Assembly: GCF_001428685.1 (NCBI RefSeq)
Contig: NZ_LMIK01000001.1
Span: 380,848-444,847, forward strand
Length of the DNA stretch: 64,000 bases
Direction: 5' to 3'
DNA from: Lysobacter sp. Root76
GTDB lineage: Bacteria > Pseudomonadota > Gammaproteobacteria > Xanthomonadales > Xanthomonadaceae
The stretch's first letter is position 1, and every line of letters begins with the position of its first letter. Below the pieces are notes generated by a model. That model saw nothing but the letters and a program-made list of their open reading frames with translations, did no database searches and had not been told where the DNA came from. Positions 1 through 9,291 of the stretch are shown one piece after another. The translations under genes and the position numbers were made by a program.

Positions 1-18
1 GCGTCGTTCTGCCTTGGG

Positions 19-113
19 GTAGGAGCGGCGTCAGCCGCGACCTGCGAGCGCCAGCGCGGCAGCGCAGTCGCGACTTACGTCGCTCCTACCCCAAAGCGTC
101 GCTCCTACCCCGA
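19..113. repeat. REP-like palindromic repeat cluster
   Basis: Two copies of the repeat GTAGGAGCGGCGTCAGCCGCGA lie head to head (19-43 and 67-91, the second as its reverse complement with two changes), followed by a third partial copy (98-113). The inverted pair could fold into a long hairpin. The same element recurs at 52865-53099 and 57732-57976, always between genes, as expected for REP sequences. Confidence 0.75.
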
Positions 114-130
114 AGCGGCGCACCATCCCG

Positions 131-168
131 AAAACGACGACGCGCGGACCTTGCGGCCCGCGCGTCGT
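131..168 (-). terminator. Rho-independent terminator of the TonB-dependent receptor
   Basis: An 11-bp perfect GC-rich stem (137-147 paired with 158-168) with a 10-base loop is followed on the minus strand by CGTTTTCGG. It lies about 50 bases beyond the stop codon of the minus-strand receptor gene. Confidence 0.65.
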
Positions 169-215
169 GTCTGATGCCCCAGCCAGCAAGATGCCGGCCG
201 CAGCGTTCTACGGCC

Positions 216-2858
216 TCAGTACGCCACCCGGAAGGTCACGCCGTAGGTACGCGGCGCGCCCAGGAAGGCGTTGAACGAGTTGAAGGCGTTGTTCGGCAAC
301 GGCGACACGTTCTGCAGCGGCGCGTCGAAACCGACCTGCGCGTACTCCTCGTCGAACAGGTTCTGACCCCACAGCTCGACCATCCAGCGGCGGTCGCGAC
401 GGCCGATGGCGACGCGCGCATTGACCACGGTGAAAGCGCCCTGCTCCTTCTCCGGATCCAGGTCGGAGCCGGTGTTGTAGTCGGACATGTACTTGGCGCC
501 GAGGTTGAAGCGCGCCACCAGGTCGCTGGCGAAGTTCCAGTCGTAGGTGATCGAGGCCGAGCCCGACCAGTACGGCGCGAAGCTGACCTGGCTGCCCGGC
601 AGCTTGTATAGCGCGCCGGCCGGCGCGGTGCCGCCGGGCGCGATGAAGTCGCCGCCGGGACGCTCGTCGCCGTAGCGGGTGTCGGCGTAGGTCAGGCCGG
701 CCTGGACCATCAGTCCCTTCTGCGGCTGCCACAGCACTTCGGTGTCGATGCCCTGGGAGATCACTTCCGGGATCGAGCGCACCACGAAGCTGGTGCCGAG
801 GAAGCTGTTGAGCTGGAAGTCCGAATAGGTCTGGTGGAACAGGGTCGCGTTGAGCAGCAGGTTGCCGTCGGCCCAGGTGGTCTTGGCGCCGAGCTCGAAG
901 CTGTTGACGAACTCGCCCGGGAACGAGGTGTCGTCGACCGGCCGGATGCCCTGCCCCGCGCTGGACAGGCCGTTGGCCGACTGCACGCGGTCGAGGTTGA
1001 AACCACCGGCCTTGTAGCCGCGCGCGCCGGAGACGTAGGTCATGACGTGCTCGTTCCAGCGGTACGCCACTTTCAGCGTGCCCGACCATTCTTTCTCGTC
1101 GCTCTCCTGATGGGTCGCGCGGCCGTTATGCAGCGGATTGGCCCAGGGCAGGCAGCTGAAGCCGACGATGTTGCTGATGATCGCGGCCTGCTGCGCCGGC
1201 GGCAGCGAGGCGAACGGCAATCCGCGCCCGGTCAAGGCCGCGGCGATGCGGCCCTGCGCGGCCGGGCTGACCTGGCCGTTGGGACCGAAGTACGAAGCGC
1301 AGCCGGCGCTGCCGTTGGGATTGCTGTAGCGCGAATCCAGTTCCTTGTTCTCCTGGGTGTAGCGCACGCCCATGGTGACGTCGAGCGCATCGGTCGCATG
1401 CCAGGTGTTGTTGGTGAAGAAGGCCTTGCTCTTGGCGTTCTGGCGGTACTTGTCGTCGGCGCCGAAGCCGATGAAAGCGGTGCCGAACGGACGCCCGGTG
1501 GTCTGCGACAGGAAGGTCGCCGCGGTCGGCGACTGCGCCAGCGCCGGGTTGATCAGGGCCAGCAGCGCGGTCGACAGATAGGGCTCGTAGGCTGCACCGA
1601 TACGGTAGGTCTCGTTGCGGTTGAGGTCCTCGTCGGAGAAGAACAGGCCGAACATCCAGTCGACCTTGGCGGTCGAACCGGTCAGGCGGAACTCCTGGCT
1701 GAAGGTCTTGAACTCGGTCAGCGACTCGTCTTCGTCGGCGTTGCGATACAGCAGGTCGGCGCTGGTGAAGTCGAAATCCAGGCCGTTGATCGAGCGCCAC
1801 TCGCGCTTGGCGGTGATCGAGGTCAGAGTGGCGTTGTTGAACCAGGGCGTGATCCAGTTGACCTCGGCCGAGACGCCCTTGTCCTTCATGTCCTGCTCGG
1901 TGCTGCGGTTGCTGTAGGCCACGCGCGCGAACGGGTCGGCGACCGGAGCCACGCCGGAATCCGGCGACAGCGCATCGATGATCGCACCGGTGGCGCCGCG
2001 CTTGGTGGTCACGGCGGCGCAGCAGTTCTCTTCGCGGCTGGTGAAGTCGCCGATCAGGTTGATATCGAGGTTTTCGGTCGGCTCCAGCAGCAACTGCGCG
2101 CGCAGGGTGTGGAAGTTCTGGTCGGTGTCTTCCTTGTCCTGGCGCGGGCCGACGCCGGTGCGTACGTCGAGGAAGCCGTCGCGCTTGCGCTGGGCGCCGT
2201 AGATGCGGAACGCAGCGTTGTCGCCGATCGGCGTATTGAACGCACCGGCCAGGCCGAGCGCGCCGTAGTTGCCGACGGTGAACTCGCCCTCGACCGACGT
2301 GTTGTAGTCGGGGCGGCGGCTGATGACGTTGATCACGCCGGCCGAGGTGTTCTTGCCGAACACCGTGCCCTGCGGCCCCTTGAGCACTTCGATGCGCTCG
2401 ATCTCACCCAGGTCGCCGAAGCCGACGCCGTTGCGTGGCCGGTACACGCCGTCGATCACCACGCCCACCGACGATTCCAGACCGGCGTTGTCGCCGACCG
2501 TGCCGATGCCGCGGATGCGCGCGGTGGTCTGGGCTTCGCTCTGGGTACTGGTGACGGTCAGGCCGGGCACCAGCACCTGCAGATCCTTGACATCGCGTAC
2601 GCCGGTGTCCTGCAGCAATTGCTGGGGCAAGGCGGTGATCGCGATCGGCACGTCCTGCAGGGCTTCCTCGCGCTTCTGCGCGGTCACGGTCAGACCGGCG
2701 AGCGTGGTCGCTTCCTCCTCGTCCTTAGCGGTTGCATCCGGCGACGCCTGCTGCGCGTGCAACGGTGCGGCGGTGATCGCCGCCAACGCTGCCGCCACCG
2801 CAAAAGCGAGACGCCCATGCTTCCTTGTTCCCTGGCTAGCCGACTTGCGAGCACTCAT
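216..2858 (-). CDS. TonB-dependent outer-membrane receptor
   Basis: Encodes an 880-residue gated outer-membrane transporter. A signal peptide (about 1-36, ending LHAQ) is followed by a short TonB-box-like stretch (TTLAGLTVTAQKREE), the plug domain (VPIAITALPQQLL through the conserved IERIEVLKGPQGTVFGKN) and a beta-barrel that ends in an aromatic residue (FRVAY). The ATG at 2858 is chosen because GGGGAGG lies just upstream; the longer reading frame would place this ribosome site inside the gene. No neighbouring siderophore, B12 or glycan-degradation genes reveal the substrate. The family is certain, the ligand unknown. Confidence 0.93.
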   Translation of the reverse strand: MSARKSASQGTRKHGRLAFAVAAALAAITAAPLHAQQASPDATAKDEEEATTLAGLTVTAQKREEALQDVPIAITALPQQLLQDTGVRDVKDLQVLVPGLTVTSTQSEAQTTARIRGIGTVGDNAGLESSVGVVIDGVYRPRNGVGFGDLGEIERIEVLKGPQGTVFGKNTSAGVINVISRRPDYNTSVEGEFTVGNYGALGLAGAFNTPIGDNAAFRIYGAQRKRDGFLDVRTGVGPRQDKEDTDQNFHTLRAQLLLEPTENLDINLIGDFTSREENCCAAVTTKRGATGAIIDALSPDSGVAPVADPFARVAYSNRSTEQDMKDKGVSAEVNWITPWFNNATLTSITAKREWRSINGLDFDFTSADLLYRNADEDESLTEFKTFSQEFRLTGSTAKVDWMFGLFFSDEDLNRNETYRIGAAYEPYLSTALLALINPALAQSPTAATFLSQTTGRPFGTAFIGFGADDKYRQNAKSKAFFTNNTWHATDALDVTMGVRYTQENKELDSRYSNPNGSAGCASYFGPNGQVSPAAQGRIAAALTGRGLPFASLPPAQQAAIISNIVGFSCLPWANPLHNGRATHQESDEKEWSGTLKVAYRWNEHVMTYVSGARGYKAGGFNLDRVQSANGLSSAGQGIRPVDDTSFPGEFVNSFELGAKTTWADGNLLLNATLFHQTYSDFQLNSFLGTSFVVRSIPEVISQGIDTEVLWQPQKGLMVQAGLTYADTRYGDERPGGDFIAPGGTAPAGALYKLPGSQVSFAPYWSGSASITYDWNFASDLVARFNLGAKYMSDYNTGSDLDPEKEQGAFTVVNARVAIGRRDRRWMVELWGQNLFDEEYAQVGFDAPLQNVSPLPNNAFNSFNAFLGAPRTYGVTFRVAY

Positions 2859-3394
2859 CGCGACCTCCCCTGACATTGTTATACCGCCGGCATCTGCCGG
2901 CGGAGACCTGGCCCTGCGAATTGACGACCTGCAGACCGCGACGCGAACCGCGCCGGCGCGCCCCCTAGACGCGCCCCCGTGCAAACCACCAGCGTCAACG
3001 TGTGCCGACCGGGACGACGGTCAGGATAATTGACGCTGCGCACAAAAAAGATAGCCGAAGCTAGCACGCCCGTCGCGTGCGTCATGCGGCGCAGCAGCAA
3101 TCGCACGACCGTTCGTCTCGTCGTGACCCGGACGGGCGGCGATTGAGCGCCCTGGTTGCACGCCTCGGCCGTGGAAAGGATCCGGCGTCAAGTGGATGCC
3201 GCTGCTATAGAAGAGGTCGCACTGCCCCTGTGTTCGAGAGCGGGGAGCCCCTGACCTTCGGCATCGGTATCAGCCGATCGCCGGCGGCCAACCTCACCGC
3301 CGCGACGGGCGGGCCCGTGGCGGTGCGCAGGCCGGCGCCTCGCTGGCCTGAACGTGCACCGGGAATCGGACAGCGCGAGCGCGCCGTCGCATCG
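2859..3394. other. Intergenic region between receptor and galE
   Basis: No convincing gene is seen; the open frames here are overlapping frames without a ribosome site or family resemblance. The region should carry the receptor promoter on the minus strand and holds a small hairpin with a T-run near 3044-3064. Confidence 0.5.
3044..3064 (-). terminator. Possible weak terminator downstream of galE
   Basis: On the minus strand TAGC-TTCG-GCTA forms a short stem with a UUCG tetraloop followed directly by TCTTTTTT. The stem is only 4-5 bp and lies about 330 bases past galE, so it could be incidental. Confidence 0.3.
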
Positions 3395-4492
3395 TCACTC
3401 CGAACGGCCGGAGCCTTCGCTTCTTTGGACGTCCAGTGGCAACGACTTGAGCTTTCCCAGCGGCCGTTGATAGCCATCGGGATTGATCGACTGCCACCGC
3501 CATGCGTCGCGGCACATGGCGTGCAGGTCCAGCCGCGTCCGCCATCCGAGCAGACGATGCGCGAGCGACGGATCCGCATAGACCTGGGCGACATCGCCCC
3601 GCCGGCGCCCCACGATTTCGTAGGGGATGCTGCAGCCGGATGCCTGTTCGAAGGCATTCACCAACTCCAGCACGCTGATCCCGCGACCGGTGCCCAGGTT
3701 GACGGTCAGGTTGCCGTCGCCGCACATGATGTAATCCAGCGCGACCACATGCGCCTGCGCCAGGTCCATGACGTGTATGTAGTCGCGGATTCCGGTGCCG
3801 TCGGGGGTCGGGTAGTCGTCGCCGAAGATGCTCAGCTTGCTGCGCCGTCCCGCGGCGACCTGACAGATGTAAGGCATCAGATTGTTGGGAATGCCCGACG
3901 GATCTTCGCCGATCAGACCGGATGGATGCGCACCCACGGGGTTGAAGTAGCGCAGATTGGCGGCGCGGAAGGAGGTATCCGCGTGGCACAGATCGTTGAT
4001 CAGCTGCTCCATCACCAGCTTGGTGCGGCCGTAGGGGTTAGTCACGTCCAGCCGGGCCTGCTCGTCGATCGGAACGCTCTGCGGATCGCCGTAGACGGTA
4101 GCCGACGAGCTGAACACCAACCGCGCCACGCCCGCTTCCTGCATCGCCATCAGCAGGTTGATCGTGCCGGAGATATTGTTTTCGAAGTACGCCAATGGCC
4201 GGACGAACGATTCGCCGACGGCCTTGAGCGCGGCGAAGTGAATCACGGCATCGAACCGGTGACGCTTGAACAATCGGGTCACGGCCGATTTGCTGCGGAA
4301 GTCCAGGCGCTCGCACTCCACCGGTGCGCCCATGATGCGCTGCAGGCGCAACAGGACACGCGGCGAACTGTTGGAGAAATTGTCGGCGATGACGACGCGA
4401 TGCCCCCGCTCCGCCAGCGCAACGCAGGCATGGCTGCCGATGTAGCCGGCGCCACCGCATACCAGGACGCACCTCGTTTTCTGGCCGGCCAT
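3395..4492 (-). CDS. galE: UDP-glucose 4-epimerase
   Basis: Interconverts UDP-glucose and UDP-galactose (or the N-acetyl forms), supplying nucleotide sugars for the adjacent polysaccharide genes. It is an extended short-chain dehydrogenase of 365 residues, slightly longer than the usual 340. The NAD-binding GGAGYIGSH is at 13-21, SSSATVYG at 128-135, and the catalytic YxxxK is Tyr154/Lys158. NLRYFNPVGAHPSG and the GTGIRDYIHVMDLAQAH block are GalE hallmarks. The C-terminus has a short extension rich in Arg and Ser. It is transcribed divergently from the plus-strand exopolysaccharide genes starting at 4694. Confidence 0.93.
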   Translation of the reverse strand: MAGQKTRCVLVCGGAGYIGSHACVALAERGHRVVIADNFSNSSPRVLLRLQRIMGAPVECERLDFRSKSAVTRLFKRHRFDAVIHFAALKAVGESFVRPLAYFENNISGTINLLMAMQEAGVARLVFSSSATVYGDPQSVPIDEQARLDVTNPYGRTKLVMEQLINDLCHADTSFRAANLRYFNPVGAHPSGLIGEDPSGIPNNLMPYICQVAAGRRSKLSIFGDDYPTPDGTGIRDYIHVMDLAQAHVVALDYIMCGDGNLTVNLGTGRGISVLELVNAFEQASGCSIPYEIVGRRRGDVAQVYADPSLAHRLLGWRTRLDLHAMCRDAWRWQSINPDGYQRPLGKLKSLPLDVQRSEGSGRSE

Positions 4493-4693
4493 CTGGGTTC
4501 GCCACTGCTGCCCCTATTTCCGGAACAACGCGGGATGGAGGTCCGAGCGTCCAGTCTTGCGGCCGCCTGCCCGCGCCGCCCCCTCTCGCCCTCCGCCGGT
4601 CGCACCGTGTCCGCGATGGCGCTCGACTGGCGTTAACCACTAGACCGGAGGCCGCACCACGGGCTCGGAAGTCGACCACCAGGGGAGGTCTGC

Positions 4694-5989
4694 TTGACAA
4701 GCTATGCCCCGTTAGCCTCGCTGGACGAGGCCCGTATCGCGGTTCTGGGCTTGGGCTATGTAGGCCTGCCGCTCGCCGTGGCCTTCGGAAAGCGCTTTCC
4801 GACCGTCGGATTCGACATCGACGCCGCGCGCGTGGCCGAGCTCAAAGCCCACCGCGACCACACCCGCGAGATCACGGCGGAAGAGCTGCGTGAGGCCGCG
4901 CTGCTGTCGTTCAGCAGCGATCCGTCGTCGCTGGCCGGCTGCAACGTGTTCATCGTGACCGTGCCCACGCCTATCGACGAGTACAAGCGCCCCGACCTGC
5001 GCCCGCTGGAGTCGGCCAGTCGGACGGTGGGCCGGGCGATCGGCCGCGGCGGCATCGTGATCTACGAGTCGACGGTCTATCCCGGCGCGACGGAGGAGAT
5101 CTGCGTCCCGATCGTGGAACGCGAATCGAAGCTGGCGTTCAACCAGGACTTCTATGCCGGCTACAGCCCGGAGCGCATCAACCCGGGCGACCCGCAGCAC
5201 CGCCTGGAAACCATCATGAAGGTCACCTCGGGTTCGACGCCGGAGGCGGCCGCGCTAGTCGACGCTCTGTATGGGCGGATCATCAAGGCGGGTACCCACA
5301 AGGCCTCCAGCATCCGCGTGGCCGAAGCGGCGAAGGTCATCGAGAACATCCAGCGCGACGTCAACATCGCCCTGATCAACGAACTGGCCCTGCTCTTCCA
5401 TCGCCTCGACATCGACACCCACGAGGTGCTCGAAGCCGCCGGCACCAAGTGGAATTTCCTGCCGTTCCGGCCCGGCCTGGTCGGCGGCCACTGCATCGGC
5501 GTGGATCCCTATTACCTCACCCACAAGGCGCAGCAGATCGGCTACCACCCGGACATGATCCTGGCCGGACGCCGCATCAACGACGGCATGGGCAGCCATG
5601 TGGCGCGCCGGGTGGTGAAGCTGATGCGCCAGCGCAACCAGGACATGACCCAGGCACGGGTGCTGGTTCTGGGCCTGGCCTTCAAGGAGAACTGCCCGGA
5701 CCTGCGCAACACCAAGGTGGTCGACATCGTTCGCGAACTGCGCTGCTACAACGCCCGGGTCGACGTGCACGATCCCTGGGTCGACGCCGGACACGCACAC
5801 GAGGAGTACGGCGTGAACCTGGTCGCCGAACCCGAGCCCGGCCGCTACGACGCGATCGTGCTGGCGGTGGCGCATAGGGAGTTCGTCGCCATGGGCGCGG
5901 AGCGGATCCGCAGCCTGGGCGTCCCCGGGGCCGTGCTCTTCGACGTCAAGCGCGCCTTGCCGCGCGCCAGCGTCGACGGTTGCCTGTGA
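4694..5989 (+). CDS. UDP-N-acetylhexosamine dehydrogenase (TviB/WbpO type)
   Basis: Predicted to oxidise C6 of a UDP-HexNAc twice to give UDP-HexNAc-uronic acid. The N-terminal Rossmann motif GLGYVG is at 19-24, Lys214 lies in EAAKVIEN, and the catalytic Cys267 lies in [11 protein letters not shown]. The sequence around [15 protein letters not shown] and the 431-residue length fit the VipA/TviB branch better than UDP-glucose 6-dehydrogenase. TTG at 4694 is the only credible start, with AGGGGAGG five bases upstream; no in-frame ATG precedes the Rossmann motif. It is the first gene of the plus-strand run and overlaps the next. Exact sugar (GlcNAc or GalNAc) is inferred, not shown. Confidence 0.88.
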   Translation: MTSYAPLASLDEARIAVLGLGYVGLPLAVAFGKRFPTVGFDIDAARVAELKAHRDHTREITAEELREAALLSFSSDPSSLAGCNVFIVTVPTPIDEYKRPDLRPLESASRTVGRAIGRGGIVIYESTVYPGATEEICVPIVERESKLAFNQDFYAGYSPERINPGDPQHRLETIMKVTSGSTPEAAALVDALYGRIIKAGTHKASSIRVAEAAKVIENIQRDVNIALINELALLFHRLDIDTHEVLEAAGTKWNFLPFRPGLVGGHCIGVDPYYLTHKAQQIGYHPDMILAGRRINDGMGSHVARRVVKLMRQRNQDMTQARVLVLGLAFKENCPDLRNTKVVDIVRELRCYNARVDVHDPWVDAGHAHEEYGVNLVAEPEPGRYDAIVLAVAHREFVAMGAERIRSLGVPGAVLFDVKRALPRASVDGCL

Positions 5990-5994
5990 CGGCC

Positions 5995-7002
5995 ATGCGC
6001 ATCCTGGTCACGGGCGCGGCAGGCTTCATCGGCGCAAAGCTGAGCGAGGTGCTGCTTGCACGAGGCGACGAAGTCCTGGGCTTCGACGACCTCAACGCGT
6101 ATTACGACCCGACCCTGAAACAGGCGCGCCTGGCACGCCTGCTGCCGCAGGCGAATTTCCGCTTCGTGCTCGGCTCGCTCGAAGACCGCGCGGCGGTGGA
6201 CGCCGCCTTCGCCTCATTCGGACCGCAACGGGTCGTGAACCTGGCGGCGCAGGCCGGCGTGCGCTACTCGCTGGAAAACCCCCGCGCTTACGTCGACAGC
6301 AATGTCGTCGGATTTCTGAACATCCTGGAAGCCTGTCGCCATCGCACCGTCGAACACCTGGTGTACGCCTCGTCCAGTTCGGTATACGGCGCCAATCGCA
6401 AGCTACCGTTCTCGGTCGACGACAACGTCGACCATCCGCTGAGCATGTACGCCGCGACCAAGAAGGCCAACGAGCTGATGGCGCACACCTACAGCCACCT
6501 GTTCGGCCTGCCGACGACGGGGCTGCGCTTCTTCACCGTCTACGGCCCCTGGGGACGGCCGGACATGGCGCTGTTCCTCTTCACGCGCAAGATCCTCGCC
6601 GGCGAGCCGATCGACATCTTCAATCACGGCCATCACCGCCGCGACTTCACCTACATCGACGACATCGTCGAGGGCATCGTCCGCACGCTGGACCGGATCC
6701 CGGCCCCCGACCTGGACGAGCCGTCGGCGGCGCCCTCGCCCGCCAGCTCCAGCGCGCCCTACCGGCTCTACAACATCGGCAACCACCGGCCCGTCGAACT
6801 GTTGCGCTACATCGAGGTGCTCGAGGTCTGCCTGGGCCGCAAATCTGAACGACGCCTGCTGCCCATGCAGCCGGGCGACGTGCCCGACACCTGCGCCGAC
6901 GTCGAGGCGCTGCGCCGGGACGTGGGGTACTCGCCGTCGACTCCGGTGGAAGTCGGGGTCGCGCGGTTCGTCGACTGGTACCGCGATTACTACGGGGCCT
7001 GA
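5995..7002 (+). CDS. NAD-dependent UDP-uronate 4-epimerase-like protein
   Basis: This 335-residue short-chain dehydrogenase resembles UDP-glucuronate 4-epimerases (CapI/WbnF group). GAAGFIG is at 7-13, ASSSSVYG near 125-132, and YAATK gives the catalytic Tyr152 and Lys156; HHRRDFTYIDDIVEGI is typical of the group. With the preceding dehydrogenase it would make a pair of epimeric uronic or amino-uronic acid precursors. ATG 5995 gives the standard MRILVTGAAGFIG start; a GTG at 5986 overlapping the upstream TGA would add three residues. A Pro/Ser/Ala-rich insertion lies near residues 240-255. Confidence 0.85.
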   Translation: MRILVTGAAGFIGAKLSEVLLARGDEVLGFDDLNAYYDPTLKQARLARLLPQANFRFVLGSLEDRAAVDAAFASFGPQRVVNLAAQAGVRYSLENPRAYVDSNVVGFLNILEACRHRTVEHLVYASSSSVYGANRKLPFSVDDNVDHPLSMYAATKKANELMAHTYSHLFGLPTTGLRFFTVYGPWGRPDMALFLFTRKILAGEPIDIFNHGHHRRDFTYIDDIVEGIVRTLDRIPAPDLDEPSAAPSPASSSAPYRLYNIGNHRPVELLRYIEVLEVCLGRKSERRLLPMQPGDVPDTCADVEALRRDVGYSPSTPVEVGVARFVDWYRDYYGA

Positions 7003-7087
7003 AGGAACGGGCTCCTGCCACCGCTGGATTTTGGCCGGGCGCAACGGTGCTCGGCGTTGTTCAAGAGGGGTCAATCGGAGAATCGCC

Positions 7088-7705
7088 ATGCGCCTTGCAG
7101 CCTCCCTTCGGGCTTTGGGTCTGCCCCTACTGCTAGCCGGTTGCGTCAGTTCGGGGAACCTCACCTCGGGCGCCCCACCGGCCGCCGCCCCGGTCGTGGA
7201 CGAGTACCAGATCGGCGTCGACGACATCGTCCAGGTTTCGGTGTGGCGAAATCCCGAACTCGGCATCACCGCCCCGGTCCGTCCGGACGGCAAGATCTCG
7301 GTTCCGCTGGTCGGCGACGTCATGGCCGGCGGCCGGACACCCGATGCCGTCGCCAAAGAACTGCAGGGCAAGCTCGCGACCTACGTGATCGAGCCGCAGG
7401 TGACGGTGATCATCACCGAACTGCGCAGCCACGAATACCTGTCGCGCGTGCGGGTCACCGGCGCGGTGCGTACGCCGGTGTCGATTCCCTACCGCCAGGG
7501 CATGACCGTGCTGGATGCGGTCCTTGCGGCCGGCGGCGTCACCGAGTTCGCCGCAGCCGACCGCTCCAGCCTGCACCGCAGGAACGGCGACGGCGCGCAG
7601 GCCTACGGCGTCCAGCTCGACAACATCCTCAATGCCGGTGATCTCAGCACCAACTACAAGGTCGCCCCTGGCGACGTGATCACAGTGCCGGAGCGCGTCT
7701 TGTGA
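7088..7705 (+). CDS. gumB: Wza/GumB-type polysaccharide export lipoprotein
   Basis: Outer-membrane auxiliary protein through which the finished polysaccharide leaves the cell. The 205-residue product starts at ATG 7088, seven bases after GGAG. A lipoprotein signal ends in LLLAGC with the lipidated Cys near 19. The poly-export domain follows (EYQIGVDDIVQVSVWRNPEL, then IVRPDG-like PVRPDGKISVPLVGDV), then a soluble SLBB-type region (VRVTGAVRTPVSIPY). It lacks the long C-terminal barrel helices of E. coli Wza, as in GumB-like short forms. It overlaps the co-polymerase gene by four bases (GTGA). Confidence 0.9.
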   Translation: MRLAASLRALGLPLLLAGCVSSGNLTSGAPPAAAPVVDEYQIGVDDIVQVSVWRNPELGITAPVRPDGKISVPLVGDVMAGGRTPDAVAKELQGKLATYVIEPQVTVIITELRSHEYLSRVRVTGAVRTPVSIPYRQGMTVLDAVLAAGGVTEFAAADRSSLHRRNGDGAQAYGVQLDNILNAGDLSTNYKVAPGDVITVPERVL

Positions 7706-9291
7706 ACAACCCGTATGGGCAACCGCTGTTGCCAGGTCCGTCGGCCGAGCGCCTGCCGGCGCTGACCATGCTGTCGCTCGCCCGCAGGGAATTCCGGCGC
7801 TATCTGCTGCCGCTCGCCACCATTTTCGCGGTGATCGCGCTGCTCTTCCTGGCCTGGGGACTGTTCAACCCGTCCACGTACAAGTCGTCGGCGATGGTAC
7901 TGGTCCAGGACAACACCCCGATCGCACCGCTCATGGAGGGGCGCACCAATGCGCCCAACGAGGTCGCCCGCGCGGTCATTTCGCGCGAAGTGCTGTTCGG
8001 GCGTCGCGTCATGGAAGATGTGCTGAAGGCCGGTGGATGGCTGGAAGGGCACCCCAGCCCGCTGCGGAAGCAGGAGCTGATCAATTCCATCATCAACAGC
8101 ACGGACATCGCGGTCACCGATCGCGCTCAGACGCGCTCGTCGGACCCGAAGCTCAGCCTGGTTAAGATCACCTATTCGGATTCCGACCCGAAGCGCGCCT
8201 ATGCCGTGACCAAGCGGTTCTCGGAGGCGCTGATCGAGCAGGTGCTGGACTCCAGGGCGCGCGCCAGCCGTTCCGCGTATCAGTTCATCGATGCGCAGGT
8301 GGACAATTACCAGCGCGCGTTCTCCGACGCCGACCGGAAGCTGCGCGAATACCGCAGCTCGAACCCGGATGCGATGCCGGGCGTCGATACCGACGTTTCC
8401 GCCCGCATCGCCGAGCTGCGCCGGGCGGCCGACAACGCCAGCATGGATCTGGCCGACGTCGGTGCGCAGGAGCGTCAGGTGATGAGCCAGCTCTCGCGCG
8501 AAAGCCAGCTCAATACCATCTCGCGTTCCACGCAGACCAATGTCCAGCTCGCAACGCTGCAGGCGGAGCAGGATCGTCTGATGCTGACCTATACGGCCCA
8601 GCATCCGGACGTCGTCCGGGTCCGCAATCAGATTCGCGAGCTGCGCAACAATCCGGGGGCGAGATCCAGCGGAATAGCGGTGCTGCCCGGCGAGACCGCG
8701 TCGATGAATCCGGTCTACCAGCAGCTGCGCACGCAGCTGGCGGAGGTCCGCCGACAGGGCGCGGCCTCGGCGTCGCGCCTGGCCACGGCGCAGGCGCTGC
8801 TTCGCGAGGAACTCCAACGCAGCCGCAAGATCATCAGCGACGAGGGCACCGTCACCGCCTTGACCCGTGTGCATGACGTCAACAAGGAAATGTTCGACGA
8901 TCTGCTCAAGCGCCGCGAAAACGCGCGCGTTTCGATGAGCCTGGACGCGGACGGCCGCAGCCTGGGCTTCCAGATCCTCGAGCCCGCCTCGATCCCGCTG
9001 CAGGCCACGGGCTTGCGCCTGATGCATTTCGCCGTGGCCGGCCTGCTGCTGGCGGTCGTCATCCCGCTGGTGATGCTGTCGATGCTGGTCAAGCACGACC
9101 CGCGCGTGCGCTCGCCGCTGCAGATCGAACGCGATGCGGGCCTGCCGGTACTCGCGGTCATCCCGCTGCACCTGACGCACGACCAGACCGAACTGCACGC
9201 CAAGCGGATGAAGCTCGGAACGATCCTGTTCGCAGTCGTGCCCCTTATCTACGGTCTCGTGTTCGTCCTGAAAATGGCGGATGTCCTATGA
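7702..9291 (+). CDS. gumC: Wzz/GumC-like polysaccharide co-polymerase
   Basis: Inner-membrane chain-length determinant linking polymerase and exporter. The 529-residue protein has a membrane segment at about 35-55, a long periplasmic part rich in coiled coil (about 180-400), a second membrane segment near 437-460 and an extra hydrophobic segment at the extreme C-terminus. The stretch DRLMLTYTAQHPDVVRVRNQI is a family hallmark, also seen in the subfamily found at exosortase/PEP-CTERM loci. It starts at GTG 7702 by a GTGA overlap and ends overlapping the next gene by ATGA, so translation is probably coupled. There is no fused kinase; a separate kinase-like protein follows. Confidence 0.88.
   Translation: MNNPYGQPLLPGPSAERLPALTMLSLARREFRRYLLPLATIFAVIALLFLAWGLFNPSTYKSSAMVLVQDNTPIAPLMEGRTNAPNEVARAVISREVLFGRRVMEDVLKAGGWLEGHPSPLRKQELINSIINSTDIAVTDRAQTRSSDPKLSLVKITYSDSDPKRAYAVTKRFSEALIEQVLDSRARASRSAYQFIDAQVDNYQRAFSDADRKLREYRSSNPDAMPGVDTDVSARIAELRRAADNASMDLADVGAQERQVMSQLSRESQLNTISRSTQTNVQLATLQAEQDRLMLTYTAQHPDVVRVRNQIRELRNNPGARSSGIAVLPGETASMNPVYQQLRTQLAEVRRQGAASASRLATAQALLREELQRSRKIISDEGTVTALTRVHDVNKEMFDDLLKRRENARVSMSLDADGRSLGFQILEPASIPLQATGLRLMHFAVAGLLLAVVIPLVMLSMLVKHDPRVRSPLQIERDAGLPVLAVIPLHLTHDQTELHAKRMKLGTILFAVVPLIYGLVFVLKMADVL

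Noticed and set aside
834-2873. A 679-codon plus-strand frame opposite the TonB receptor
   Set aside because: Shadow of the receptor gene; no signal, domain or ribosome site.
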